A stretch of DNA of 64,000 nt from contig OZ038325.1 of the NCBI GenBank assembly GCA_964035795.1, positions 5,399,163 through 5,463,162 on the forward strand, written 5' to 3'. The notes beneath the pieces are model-generated. The model worked only from the letters and a program-made list of their open reading frames with translations. It made no database searches and was not told where the DNA came from. The stretch's first letter is position 1; the number at the start of each line of letters is the position of its first letter. Shown here piece by piece: positions 48,180-64,000 of this stretch. The translations under genes and the position numbers were made by a program. This stretch comes from Pterobdella sp. o SKG-2022. Taxonomy: Eukaryota > Annelida > Clitellata > Hirudinida > Piscicolidae.

Positions 48180-48705
48180 CGGGATTGCGAGGCAGTGATG
48201 ACAGTAAGAATGAGAACAAGGTGAGCGAAGTTCAAAAATGAGAAAATATTTTATTTAAAAGTTGAAATAAAAATTAGAATTTATGCAGACTGTGTTCGAT
48301 CAGTAATTCTATATGGAAGTGAGATTTGGTGTTTTCGTAAAATGAGTTTGATATTCTAGAAAGAACAGAGATATGGTGAGTGATTTGCGAGCTAAATTTA
48401 TCAGTGGTATAGAATTAACTATTTGAAAAATGAGTTGTTTGAAAGAAACGTTAGATACATTGGCTAGACTATTGGTGTGAAATGTTTTAACTATTTGATA
48501 AGAAGGTTTGAGAAAAATGTATTAAAAATGAATGTTTTGAAAAAAGGGTAGGATGAAGGTTAAGTGGAATCGGAAAATATTTTCAAAACGTTGGTTTTGA
48601 AGAAAATGATGTTTTCAGAGAAAAAAGAGATTTTAAGTATACGAAATTATAAAAAATTTTTTCTTTATAGAGTTAATCTGTCCGCTCTTAGTATTGCGGA
48701 TATAA
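48180..48705 (+). mobile_element. LINE C-terminal fragment
   Basis: Reads IYADCVRSVILYGSEIWCFR (48,280-48,340; the R..L.YGSE.W block), then RVKWNRKIFS-like and GFEENDVFREKRDFKY (48,594-48,642), as in the C-terminus of the LINE type also seen at 62,612-63,181. Confidence 0.65.
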
Positions 48706-49559
48706 AACCGGATTTGAAGTTTTGATATTGTCCTATCAATCATTACCAGCATTTTCAGTGAGTCACAAGTAGTTTTTTCACCATAAACATAAGCAGTTAG
48801 GCGAACATGACATTTGAGTACTCTTTTTCTCTACCTAAAAACTGCGCAGTTTCAGTAAGCATATTGAACTCGTATATTATTGCCCTCCCAAATAAAAAAA
48901 ATAAGACACTGTCTCAATACCATCACATAAAGCTTTTATGGGTTGTGTAATTAAGTCTCCGCTACATTAAAAGTTTAGACATGGCTAGCTTTACGGACAC
49001 TTGGAATCTTTGCATACTTAGCAAAACTTCAACTTAGCGTTTAGACCTGCTACATTACCAAGGTAAATCTGAAAAAAAAACTGTTCTCCAGTAACTTTTC
49101 AAATTGGAAAGTTTCTCTAGACTACACGTACATCAAAAAAGATTTCTATCACAGAGAAATCCTCTTAAAACTGACCTTTAAAATTTTATCAAGATAAGGC
49201 TATTTTTTGGGTACACTGGGATTAAATACATGCATGATTGTTCCTCAAATCGCTCATGTTCTATATGGTAAAACTTTATCCCATCGAGACTAAAGCCATT
49301 TAAGCTGACCTTCTTTATAGAATTCTATGCTTCAAGTCGTTTCTGTGCAGATATTGCAATAACATCTTCGATAAATTTTTAGAAATATAAGCAATTGAGT
49401 TAGAGGTTGTGGAATTTATTTGATAATGACACTAGCGCCTCCCATCAACAAATTCCATCAAACGGGTACATAAATTTGGAAAACCACCCACCATATGAAT
49501 ATCAAACGCATGTATAGCAATAACCCACAAAAGCATCATAACAGACACCACCCTCAATT
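48706..49559. other. AT-rich spacer, no gene seen
   Basis: No recognisable product or repeat. Confidence 0.4.
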
Positions 49560-52500
49560 TTATTATGCTGGTTATTTGATATAGAAATGTTTATAATTTA
49601 TATGTATATATTTCTTTATTTTGATTAACTTAAAATTTTTCTTCTTTTATATATATGTATATAAGGGTCTAAGAATTCAACCCCAATAATGACATCGAAA
49701 GCACTGAAAATGGTCGAATTCTTCAAGATCCCATCATCAATTCAAGAAACTCTTGAAACACCCCTTAAAAAATCCAAAAAGCACCAATAATTAAATATTA
49801 ATTTCCATAATTGTAATAAACAAAAAATATATCGATAAAAATAAATCTAGGAAATATATAAACTAATTGTAACTAAAACCATAAGACTAAAAAATCATAA
49901 AAATAAAGACGAAAAAACTCGTAATAATAGAAAAAAAAACTATAATAACCGCAACCATAATACCGTAATGAAAGATAAAAAACGTTAAAGAGCGCATGAG
50001 CACTGGTGAGCATGACGTCATGGAGAGCCTCAAGGGCACGTGATTATCAGTCTAGTACTCTGTTGTATATGATTAAGAGTCGTGATAATGAAAAATAATA
50101 AGAGAAGAATGGTAGGAGAATGAATAATAGTAGTAGTAGAATGAAAAGGAGTAATAATGCTTAGGAAGGAGTAATAATGAAAAAAATATGAAGGAGGATT
50201 ACAGACGATGATGAAGGTGGAGGAATAAAAATCACCGTAGTGATGATGTATGATTTTGATGGATGAAGGGAGAATGAGTAATTAAAAGAACATCTTCTAT
50301 ATCCTTCTCTCACATGAAAACAAAGATGTAACAACCGCTAAGTGATTTAAACGCCGCAATCGGCAATCAACACAAAACTTCGATTAAACTTTCTCTAGTG
50401 GATAACAAAATAAAGAGTAGAATATAATAAAAAGTATAATAAATAAAATAATAGAAAAAAATAAGTCATAAATATAAGTAGCAAGACAAAAAAAAATCAA
50501 AGAAATGTATGATGTAGAAGAAAAGTATGATGAAAAACAGAATAGAAAGTATAATGAAGGAATGGCTGGTGAGACGAAGTGAACAACTCCACTGGTATAG
50601 ATGGCAAACTGAAAAGACTCAAAGGTAGAGATGATGATTGTGGTGGCACATAGGTGATGATCAGTGGTCCACAGTGGTGGTTGAGAGCTCATTAAGCGTG
50701 CCTCAAGATTCATGGAGGAAGTGAAAATGGGGGATGTGGATGATGAAATGTAGATCTTCGCTTTCTTGCACACACAAACATATGTTTAAACACAGGCTCA
50801 CAGAATAAAAATACAAGTTCATGCAAGAATATCAAAAAAGGGAAATGCGAGTATTATATGAAAACATTAAATTATCAAACTAATCAGGGTAATAATAACT
50901 ATATCATAAATATATTCATAACCAAATATCAATTGAAATTAGTAATTATGGCGATATTATATTGGTGATAATCAAAAATAATATTAGTATTGTAAAGAAA
51001 ATAGCAACTCTATTGATAATGAAAATCAAATTAACTAATAAACAAAAAGGTTAATGGCAACAAGGTCATAATGATAACTAACAGTCATTATAAGAGTAAT
51101 TAGAAGAATAACGATATTAATTGGCGCATTCACCCACACATGATTCAGGCCACTGACACAACAAGGTGCATTTCGACACAGTCCACTGCATTACAAATGT
51201 ATGGCTTCAAACACCGTACCACTTGTAATTCCAATAATAATAATGAAATAACAATTAGAATGGCGCATCATTAATGGTGAGAATGCTTTTGATGCTAATT
51301 AGAATTTTTCAATAATAAACACGACAAAGTGACATAAGGACGATAATGTAGATGCAAATACACCATCAATGATAGCGTCAATAATAAGAGTTTATAACAA
51401 TGAAAATTCCTCATTAATGAAAATAACGTTGCATCACTATTTAAACACTCGGCAATAGTGTAATATCACTCGATGTATACCATTATACCTCAACATTAAT
51501 GTTAGCACGACATATAACTATTATTATTACTATTCTTACCACATTTTATTGATATTACAAGTTATTCGATCGAAACAACACAAGATGGATAGAATGAACG
51601 GAGGTGAAGAATGCAGTTTTTACACTGCTAATCTTGACCATCTTGTACGCCTCCGAAACCATGGAAAAACATAGCACAAGGACGATGTGAATAACGGTAA
51701 TTAATATTAAACAAGAAAACTACTTAGTGATAATAATTATAACGAAATTTGCGAAGAAATAACGTATTAGAATGATACAAATCACCAAGATAAAATGGCT
51801 GACTACATAACTGAAACGATTTCAACAGTTTAATAAATCAATACACATTTACGCACACACGGATATCGCATTGAATGCCCCCAAACGTATATATATATAT
51901 ATATACCTTAACTAATAAATGTAATGAAAAAATAATTAATCCTTTATCTTAAATATAACAATCCTAAAGAATTAAATCATAAAAATAGCAAAATAAACCA
52001 CAAAAATAATATTGAACTAAAAAAAATAGTTAACCACACTATAATAAATAGACAATACTAATGCATGACAAACAATAATGTAATGATAAAGCACCTATGA
52101 AACGAAGGGACACCGAGGCAACAACGGCGCACGAGCCTCACTAATATCACGCGCCTCTCAACCGCCTCTATAAATCGACATCTTTATGGTGTGACCTCGT
52201 CAATAACTTTTGTGTTCATTCTGCATAAAATGTCCAACGGGAATAGTCTTTTCATTCGAATAGTTGGATATTTAAATAACTGTTGATAATAAGTACGGAA
52301 GAATTAGAATAGATAATGAAATATTTTTACGCATATGGAAATAACTAATTGGTACGCCAATACATATATAGAAATAACCATAACTAAACGAATGGTGAAA
52401 TAAAAATGCAGAAAAATTCTCGCCAACTCTTCAATCTCCTCCCATAAGCGCAATAACGCCAAATATATATGTTATAAAACCAAAAATAACTAACACAAAT

Positions 52501-53660
52501 GATACTCCAAATAAATGCAAAAACATTAATAAGAAATGAACATAATCAATGCGCCTCTGCTGCAAGCACAAACCTTTCGTTATATCTAAGGTATAATAAT
52601 AATAAATAAGAAACAGTCCATTGGATGCTTCTTTCTGCACCGTATCTTCCATGTTTTTTTTGCAGATGTCACCTTTTCCATACAAAAAGACATTACCATG
52701 ACACCGTCAATTTTTTTTACCACAAGATAATGTAAATAGCTCTTTCTTCTTCTTCTTTATCATTATATATTTACAGTGAATAATACAAAGAATTTACATA
52801 TAAGATGCGGCCTATAACACCCCCTTATGTCATCACCTTCCCCCATTGGAAGCAACTATAAGAGCTGGAACCCAACCTATCATGGCATGATGATATCGAC
52901 ATTACTAACAATGGCATTCAATCTTACACCACCTTGCATCAATTGTAACACAGGTCTAGTAGTGAACATCAATACAGCACCAATAACTCTCTTCCATATA
53001 TTTTGTTTAATATGCATGTTTATATCATGTAGGTCCATAATCACTAGACAACAACGAGGGGTGTTAAACGCCAGAATGTGGCTATTGTATGATGCATCGA
53101 TCAAACTATGTATACGCCTTCAAAAAGACCATCAGCGTCATTCTTATTTGATACATATATCTTTAGTTCCAGTAGCGCCTAGTACATACCTGTCTTACAA
53201 GATTCATCAATCACTTTATATATATAAATCTCCACAATTACCATTATCAATATATACCACTGCCTCAAAGTATCTTCATATCAAGGTCTTGTGTGCCTTT
53301 TTACCATAATAAAATACTTATCTGTGATTCATAAAGTGAGGATTTACACGTCCAAGTATAACGTTAATGATAGCTAATTAATTGAATCATAGATAACCAA
53401 TAAAAAGGGTATGTACAAGAGTGGTAAGTTAAGATGTATGTTTGCACACATACGCACATTATTATTACTTGACAATAATATGGGGTGTTAAGGTGGTTGG
53501 TGTATGAACCGTCAATCGCACTCTAATGAATAATCACAGGCATACAATTAAATAAATGGGAGAAAAAAGTTAATCACAATAATAATAACATTAAAAAAAT
53601 AAAATATAAGACTAAAAATAACACTAATAAACACAATAATAATTAACTAAAAAATCATAA
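49560..53660. other. Unexplained 4-kb A/AAT-rich block
   Basis: Dense in scattered aataata and gatgatg words, but not a clean microsatellite. Composition looks unlike the rest of the window, with small CpG-containing islets (for example 52,100-52,200). The longest frame is 160 codons (52,827-53,309, plus; MSSPSPIGSNYKSW start, SIYTTASKYLHIKV near the end) with an antisense frame at 52,880-53,104. Neither has recognisable motifs. No terminal repeats were found by eye. It lies just downstream of the DDX6-like gene (minus strand), so its right part may be 3'UTR. Confidence 0.35.
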
Positions 53661-53664
53661 TGGT

Positions 53665-59410
<5,746 letters not shown>

Positions 59411-60814
59411 CTGAGGCATTCAGAAAGTTTCTTCTATATTCTTCTCAACACTTCTTAATGTCTTATATCAATAGCTTCTTGGGATGCCTCAACAATTTGC
59501 AAAGTTGATTTAAAAAACTATTCAGAGCTTTTCAAATTATTATTTCAAAGTTTTGATGTGATTTCAGTTTTTTCTATGAACTTATTCATTTGGTTTATCT
59601 CTTATGAAAATATTTACATGTGTTTGAAACTCTTTCAATGCTTATTTTACGCAAAACCAATATATTGCAAATTGATTGCTTGCTCGAAATTATTAAAGTT
59701 TCACTTATTAGTCCTTGCTGTTCACTAACGGGTTCCAAATTGATTCCTGTTTAATGATAATGTTTGAAACTGTAATGAAAATTTTTTAAAACCATATGTA
59801 ACATGGCCTAAAATATATCTTTACTTCAGAAGCACTAGTCTTACAAGTTTAAGGAGTGGCATTTTTAATGTTTCAATAATGCTTTTAAAGAAATTTATGT
59901 TGGGTCGTTTAAATATAAAACTTTCTAAATAATGCGAAATATCAAAAATAGTTATATTTTGAAAATATATTTATTCCATCATTATTTTCACGGTTTATAG
60001 CTAAAACTGAAGTAACACGCTGAAAAATAAGAAAATTAAAAAAAAAATTAAACATTAAAAATGCGTTTAAAAAATTAATAACTCAGAAATAATTAGTTTA
60101 TACCCTGAGAACGGCAAATTTACAGAAGGGCTTTTTAGTCAAAATACAAAATTTCTTTTGAAAAAAATTGTTGAATAAGAAACAGGTTCTTTCAATAGTC
60201 AATTCGTCAAATACAATATAAAGCGCTCGGAAAAATTCTCCAATGAAAATTCACAACTTTCAAAATGGCTAAACGGCAGAAAAATGCTAATCTATTTTTA
60301 AGAGGAAGAAGACGCTCAATAAGCCTAGTCTTATTATCAAAGCGCAATTGATACAAATCATTATGTTAAACATTTTTGTTTTAAATTTTTTTTTTAAATA
60401 AATAATTATAAAAAATAGTTATAAATTTAAGTGTTTAGAATGCGTTGAGAAGAATCAAATATTCATAACTCTAACTTAATCTGATATTTGAATTTTTTAT
60501 TATGTTGATTTTTTTTTACAATTCACAAAATCATTTCAAAAAATCATTATTGAACTTTTTGATTTGATAAGTTTGAACTGTATCTAAAAATTTTTTTAAA
60601 TATATTCTAATAAAAAATAATTTGGATACAATAATTGCGTTTTATATTTTTTTAATTAAAAATAAACTTGAAAAAATTTATAGTTTTCATATCCAAGAAA
60701 GTCTTCTTTAAAAATATGGCCGATTAGCGCCTCCTTAAATTCAGTCTCGTTAAATTATAAATTTATATTTATTTGTTTTTATTTATATATATATTTGTGG
60801 ATGCGTTCTAAAAA
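59411..60814. promoter_or_regulatory. Intergenic region between divergent DDX6-like and TEX14-like genes
   Basis: About 1.4 kb separates the first recognised exon of the minus-strand helicase from the ATG of the plus-strand TEX14-like gene, so both promoters (or upstream untranslated exons) must lie here. Very AT-rich; no individual element can be defended. Confidence 0.5.
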
Positions 60815-63800
60815 ATGTTTGAATCAAGTTTGATCGATATAAATGACAAGTTCTTAGATGCCGCAATTAGAGGAGATAAACGAAAAGTAAAAAAATATCT
60901 TTCCAAAGGTTCATTTTGAATTTATTTTAAAATATTTTGCTATAATGACTCAAGTAAACATAATTTTTCAAATCGTAGGTGTGAATGTCGATTGCGTGAA
61001 TTTGAATGGACAGACTGCTCTATATTTAAGCGTTTTGGATAGTCGTAAGGAGCTTGTTGAAATTCTACTCAAACATGCTGCCGATCCTAACTTGTGAGTT
61101 AATTCTCATAATTGGTCTTTATAAAACGGTTGTATTATATCAAGTAAGAAAATAATTTTTAATGTTCTTTCAAGCCGAACTCTGGAAGGTACAACCCCAT
61201 TACACATGGCAGTATACAAAGGAGATTTGCATATTGTATCCTATCTCATTGAAGCTGGAGGTGATCTCCGCTTGCACGATTTTAAAGGAAAATCCATTTA
61301 CGAGTGGGCGGAAAAACAGAAAGACGTTAAAAAGAAGAGAGATGTTTTGGACTTTTTAGAAAAGAAAAAACTATCAGCTATCAACATAAATAGCGCATCA
61401 AGTTATAAAGAAACAACTGCTATTCTCAAGTATTTTGAAATTGTTCAAACATTAATATTTACTTAATTAATTAGTTGATTAAGCGATTTCTTAAGTCGCT
61501 CCTAAATGTTGTTTTTGTTGCACAATCCGTAGGTTTCACAGGATTCTTTTCTAATATGAACAATATTTGTTTATTTTTCCTTGTGAGATTTTTTTTCCTA
61601 GACGCTTGTTTAAGGAGTTTTTGAAGTATATAAAAAATAAATTGGAGAAAAACTATATAAATACTTTCTTTTTCATATGCCAACATCGAGCGTTATTTCA
61701 GTCCTTTTCTTTGTTTTCAAAACAATATTTTTTTAGTTTTTTTAAAGCAGAAAAGGACGTGGAATATAATGTTTAATGTTGACATATGAAAGAAAGTTTC
61801 ATTGTATTTTTCTATTCATTTTTATGAATAAAATTAAATGTATTCACGTCAAAAACTTGTTAACTGCACAGTACCAAGCTTTTTCTTAGTCAAGCTCAAA
61901 TTTTCAAGTATAACTGTTGTTATATCAGTCTAAGAAAACGTATATTTTAATTGGCCTGTAGCTTTTTAAACTAATTATCTGAAGTTACCGGGTTCGATTC
62001 CACTTAAGCCGACAATTAGCACCTCTTCCACAGTGTCATCAGCATCATCATTTTACGTCCGTTTCTATGCTAGCATGGGTTGGTCCTAAGCAAGGGTCCA
62101 CTGTGTTTTCGCTAAATAAAATTTGTAGCAAGCGTTTTGATTTATAAGTAAAAGCACTTTCTAAATACCCCTCTACACTTCATTGGTTTTGTTCTAAGCT
62201 TATTATTTGTTTTCCATGTATATTTGCTGTTTATTGGGTTATATTTATCAAATAGAATGAAATTTGTTGCAGCAAAACCCTAGATTACAAAACCATATCA
62301 TCTTGGAAACCCTTATCCCTGATGAAGAAAAAGGTGAAATCTCAAAGCTCCTTCTTCTCTTCCACCATTCTTTCAGATGGTTTTGGCAAGGTTCGATTTA
62401 CAGTTGTTATTCATTCACATATGATAGTGAAAACAATGGTAAGTATGGTGATAATTAGAATAACGATTACGAACGATTCAAAACACACACATCTACACGC
62501 ATCACAACTTAACCAAAAAGCATCTCATCTACATTAAGCTTATATGAATCTTAATAATAAGTAGCTAAAAACTTTTGGACTAAATTTTAATCATTTATAA
62601 CATTTTCGAATGTGTGGTTCTGCATAATGGTGAGTGGCGGTGGTAGTGGGGTTGTTGTCTTGGCTAAGATTGATCCATGTAGTGTGTGTGGTAAGAGGGC
62701 TAAGGTAAATTGTGTGAGTTGTAAGACATGTGAGAAAAGGGTGCATGCGCGGTGTGCTAGGGTAAAGAGTTTCTTGTATGATGAATGGAAATTTTGAATG
62801 CAGGGTTTGTATGAATGTTTCACATAAGGTATGTAATAATTTTTTAAATGTTTGTCTGAGTGAGTTGGAGAGGGTGAATAGTTATTGTTATCTAGGGGAT
62901 AATATGAATGGTGGAAGAGAAAGTGAGCTAGCTGTTACCCTCAGGATGATGATTGTGTTAAGCAGGCGTGGAGGTTTGAGGTGGAAGGCAGCAGAGGAAG
63001 GGGAAGGCCAAGGTTAGCGTGGAAAAATATGATGGAAAACCTTTGTCGTGGGCTTGGATTAGATCTTGAAGATGCCTATGACAGGGTGAAATGGAGAGAG
63101 AGGGTTAGGTCATGGAAAAAAGTCAGTGACCTCTTGGAAAAGGGTAAGATGCTGACTATAATAAAATGATGATGATGATGTAGTTCTGCATAATACATAC
63201 CTCAAAATGAAACCGATAAAAAAAACCACTAAAGTAAAATATTAAGAATGTAGTATCACCTAACGATGGACCTTTTGAAATTTCATTAAACCACCCTGTT
63301 GCTCATCACTACACGCATAAACAACTGCATGTTTAACGACCGCCTCGTCAGATAGTATTAAACAATAAACCCTTCAAGTGTTCATTACCCTATCTCACCC
63401 TCGTTAATTAGCGTCACCACTCTACAGATAATGCTGAACAACGGGGAAGAAACTAGTGGAGTTGTGGGACCCATTCCTTTGGTGAGCCTAACAGACCTTA
63501 GACACGACTCCTTCGGCTACACCTGGACCAATGGGCCTTTTACTGTGATGGAAAGGTGCTGCGTTGGCGTTTGAATACCTACATATGCTTATTTTTTTCG
63601 TTAAAAAACAGTCAATCTAACTATTATCTTCCCGTTATACCTTTACCAAAGGTGAAATTTTGTTAGAAAAAACTGAGCTATGAATAAAATTTAATTTTAT
63701 AGATTTCATTTCGATTTAATCTTCAATTATTTATCCATAAAAATAAAAACAACAGAAATAATGAATCAAATGGCGAAATTCTATAAATAAATATCGAATA

Positions 63801-63950
63801 TCTCCAGTCACAATATAAATCGTCTATCCGACCTTACACCGCCAACAGCATGTTATGGAAGGAAGAGCCGATAACGCTCAAGAGGCTGCACACAGAACCC
63901 CGCCAAGGAGGTCATGTCGACTTACTCATAAATGAACTCAAACACCTTCT
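60815..63950 (+). CDS. TEX14: TEX14-like ankyrin-repeat pseudokinase, 5' part (continues beyond window)
   Basis: Six exons seen: 60,815-60,908; 60,979-61,093; 61,175-61,429; 62,273-62,438; 63,428-63,555; 63,849-63,950. All phases agree, giving 286 residues before the window ends in intron 6. Ankyrin repeats occupy residues about 12-105: DAAIRGDKRKVKKYLSKG, then NGQTALYLSVLDSRKELVEI, then TTPLHMAVYKGDLHIVSYLI, followed by GGDLRLHD. The string GGDLRLHD and the residues after it are as in vertebrate TEX14. Exon 4 has SDGFGKVRF, exon 5 GYTWTNGPFTVM and exon 6 WKEEPITLKRL, which correspond to the start of the TEX14 kinase-like domain (the Lys of the ITLK string occupies the ATP-binding lysine position). 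TEX14 stabilises germ-cell intercellular bridges in mammals; function here is inferred. Introns 3 and 4 carry a SINE and a LINE remnant. Confidence 0.8.
61950..62205 (+). repeat. tRNA-derived SINE
   Basis: Head with an RNA polymerase III B-box (GGTTCGATTCC at 61,991-62,001), then aagccgacaattagcacctc, a core at 62,051-62,082 (ttttacgtccgtttctatgc and tagcatgggtt) and a tail with agcactttctaaatacc. Fragments of the same element are at 100-178 and 40,355-40,560. Lies in intron 3 of the TEX14-like gene. Confidence 0.75.
62455..62545 (+). mobile_element. Short Jockey-like LINE fragment
   Basis: Encodes HLHASQLNQKASHLH, matching LKLHASQLTQKASHSTH in the C-terminal part of the minus-strand LINE (about 4,540-4,490). 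No other part of the LINE is present. Confidence 0.5.
62612..63181 (+). mobile_element. LINE with zinc-finger N-terminal part joined to C-terminus, RT deleted
   Basis: 62,672-62,765 encodes a PHD/knuckle-like region (CSVCGKRAKVNC, CKTCEKRVHARC). After a frameshift VNSYCYLGDNMNGGRESEL (62,873-62,930) is the post-RT YLGD block, and 62,981-63,169 encodes RGRPRLAWKNMMENLCRGLG and DLEDAYDRVKWRERVRSW, the C-terminus. The RT domain is absent. It ends in (GAT)n at 63,164-63,181, the usual 3' tail of such LINEs. Inserted in intron 4 of the TEX14-like gene. Confidence 0.8.
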
Positions 63951-64000
63951 GTAAGTTTATGCCTCTATACGCTTTAATGTTGTTGTTTTATAATGTTTTT

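Noticed and set aside
50013..50042. CRE (TGACGTCA) and E-box (CACGTG) close together
   Set aside because: Short motifs expected by chance at this scale and not near any recognised promoter; another TGACGTCA occurs near 9,355.
52700..52830. Possible solo LTR (ggggg followed by tgttatagg on the minus strand)
   Set aside because: No matching second LTR, primer-binding site or gag-pol sequence could be found.

Overview
This window looks like nuclear DNA from an invertebrate animal, most likely a spiralian (mollusc-like), although that placement is an inference. The support is GT-AG introns with matching phases, long AT-rich spacers, many microsatellites, a tRNA-derived SINE whose core resembles cephalopod/molluscan SINEs as I remember them, and several clades of decayed non-LTR and Penelope-like retrotransposons. 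Nothing points to bacterial or organellar DNA. No CRISPR array, rRNA or intact tRNA was seen.

Layout. From 1 to about 37 kb lies a graveyard of retroelements: three Penelope-like (PLE) copies (1-1,520; 13,030-14,076; 14,260-15,500); an RT element of the restriction-like-endonuclease type (2,870-8,110) split by a minus-strand LINE (3,958-7,536) with a 12-bp target-site duplication; several RTE/CFDP2-type, Jockey-type and L2/CR1-type remnants; and two unnamed dispersed repeat families, here called A and B. A decayed unidentified gene may lie at 28.9-31.5 kb.

From 38,510 to 47,266 there is a plus-strand gene of unknown function with at least ten exons and four divergent tandem modules. One of its introns carries a cruciform-like inverted repeat, a 200-N assembly gap and a nearly complete LINE (42,826-46,235). 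From 47.3 to 53.6 kb there is mostly unexplained AT/AAT-rich DNA.

From 53,665 to 59,410 on the minus strand lies a nearly complete 12-exon DDX6/Me31B/Dhh1-type DEAD-box RNA helicase. It is head-to-head with a plus-strand TEX14-like gene (60,815 to beyond the window end; six exons seen), which has ankyrin repeats followed by the start of a kinase-like domain. Both families are linked in other animals to germ cells (RNP-granule mRNA control, and intercellular bridges), so the shared 1.4-kb promoter interval is of interest.

The most informative observations are molecular fossils: nested insertions in which removing the insert restores the host reading frame (3,946-7,548 and 18,245-18,396), a decayed 2A ribosome-skipping motif in a LINE (7,331-7,357), and a perfect 33-bp hairpin insert with a 13-bp target-site duplication.
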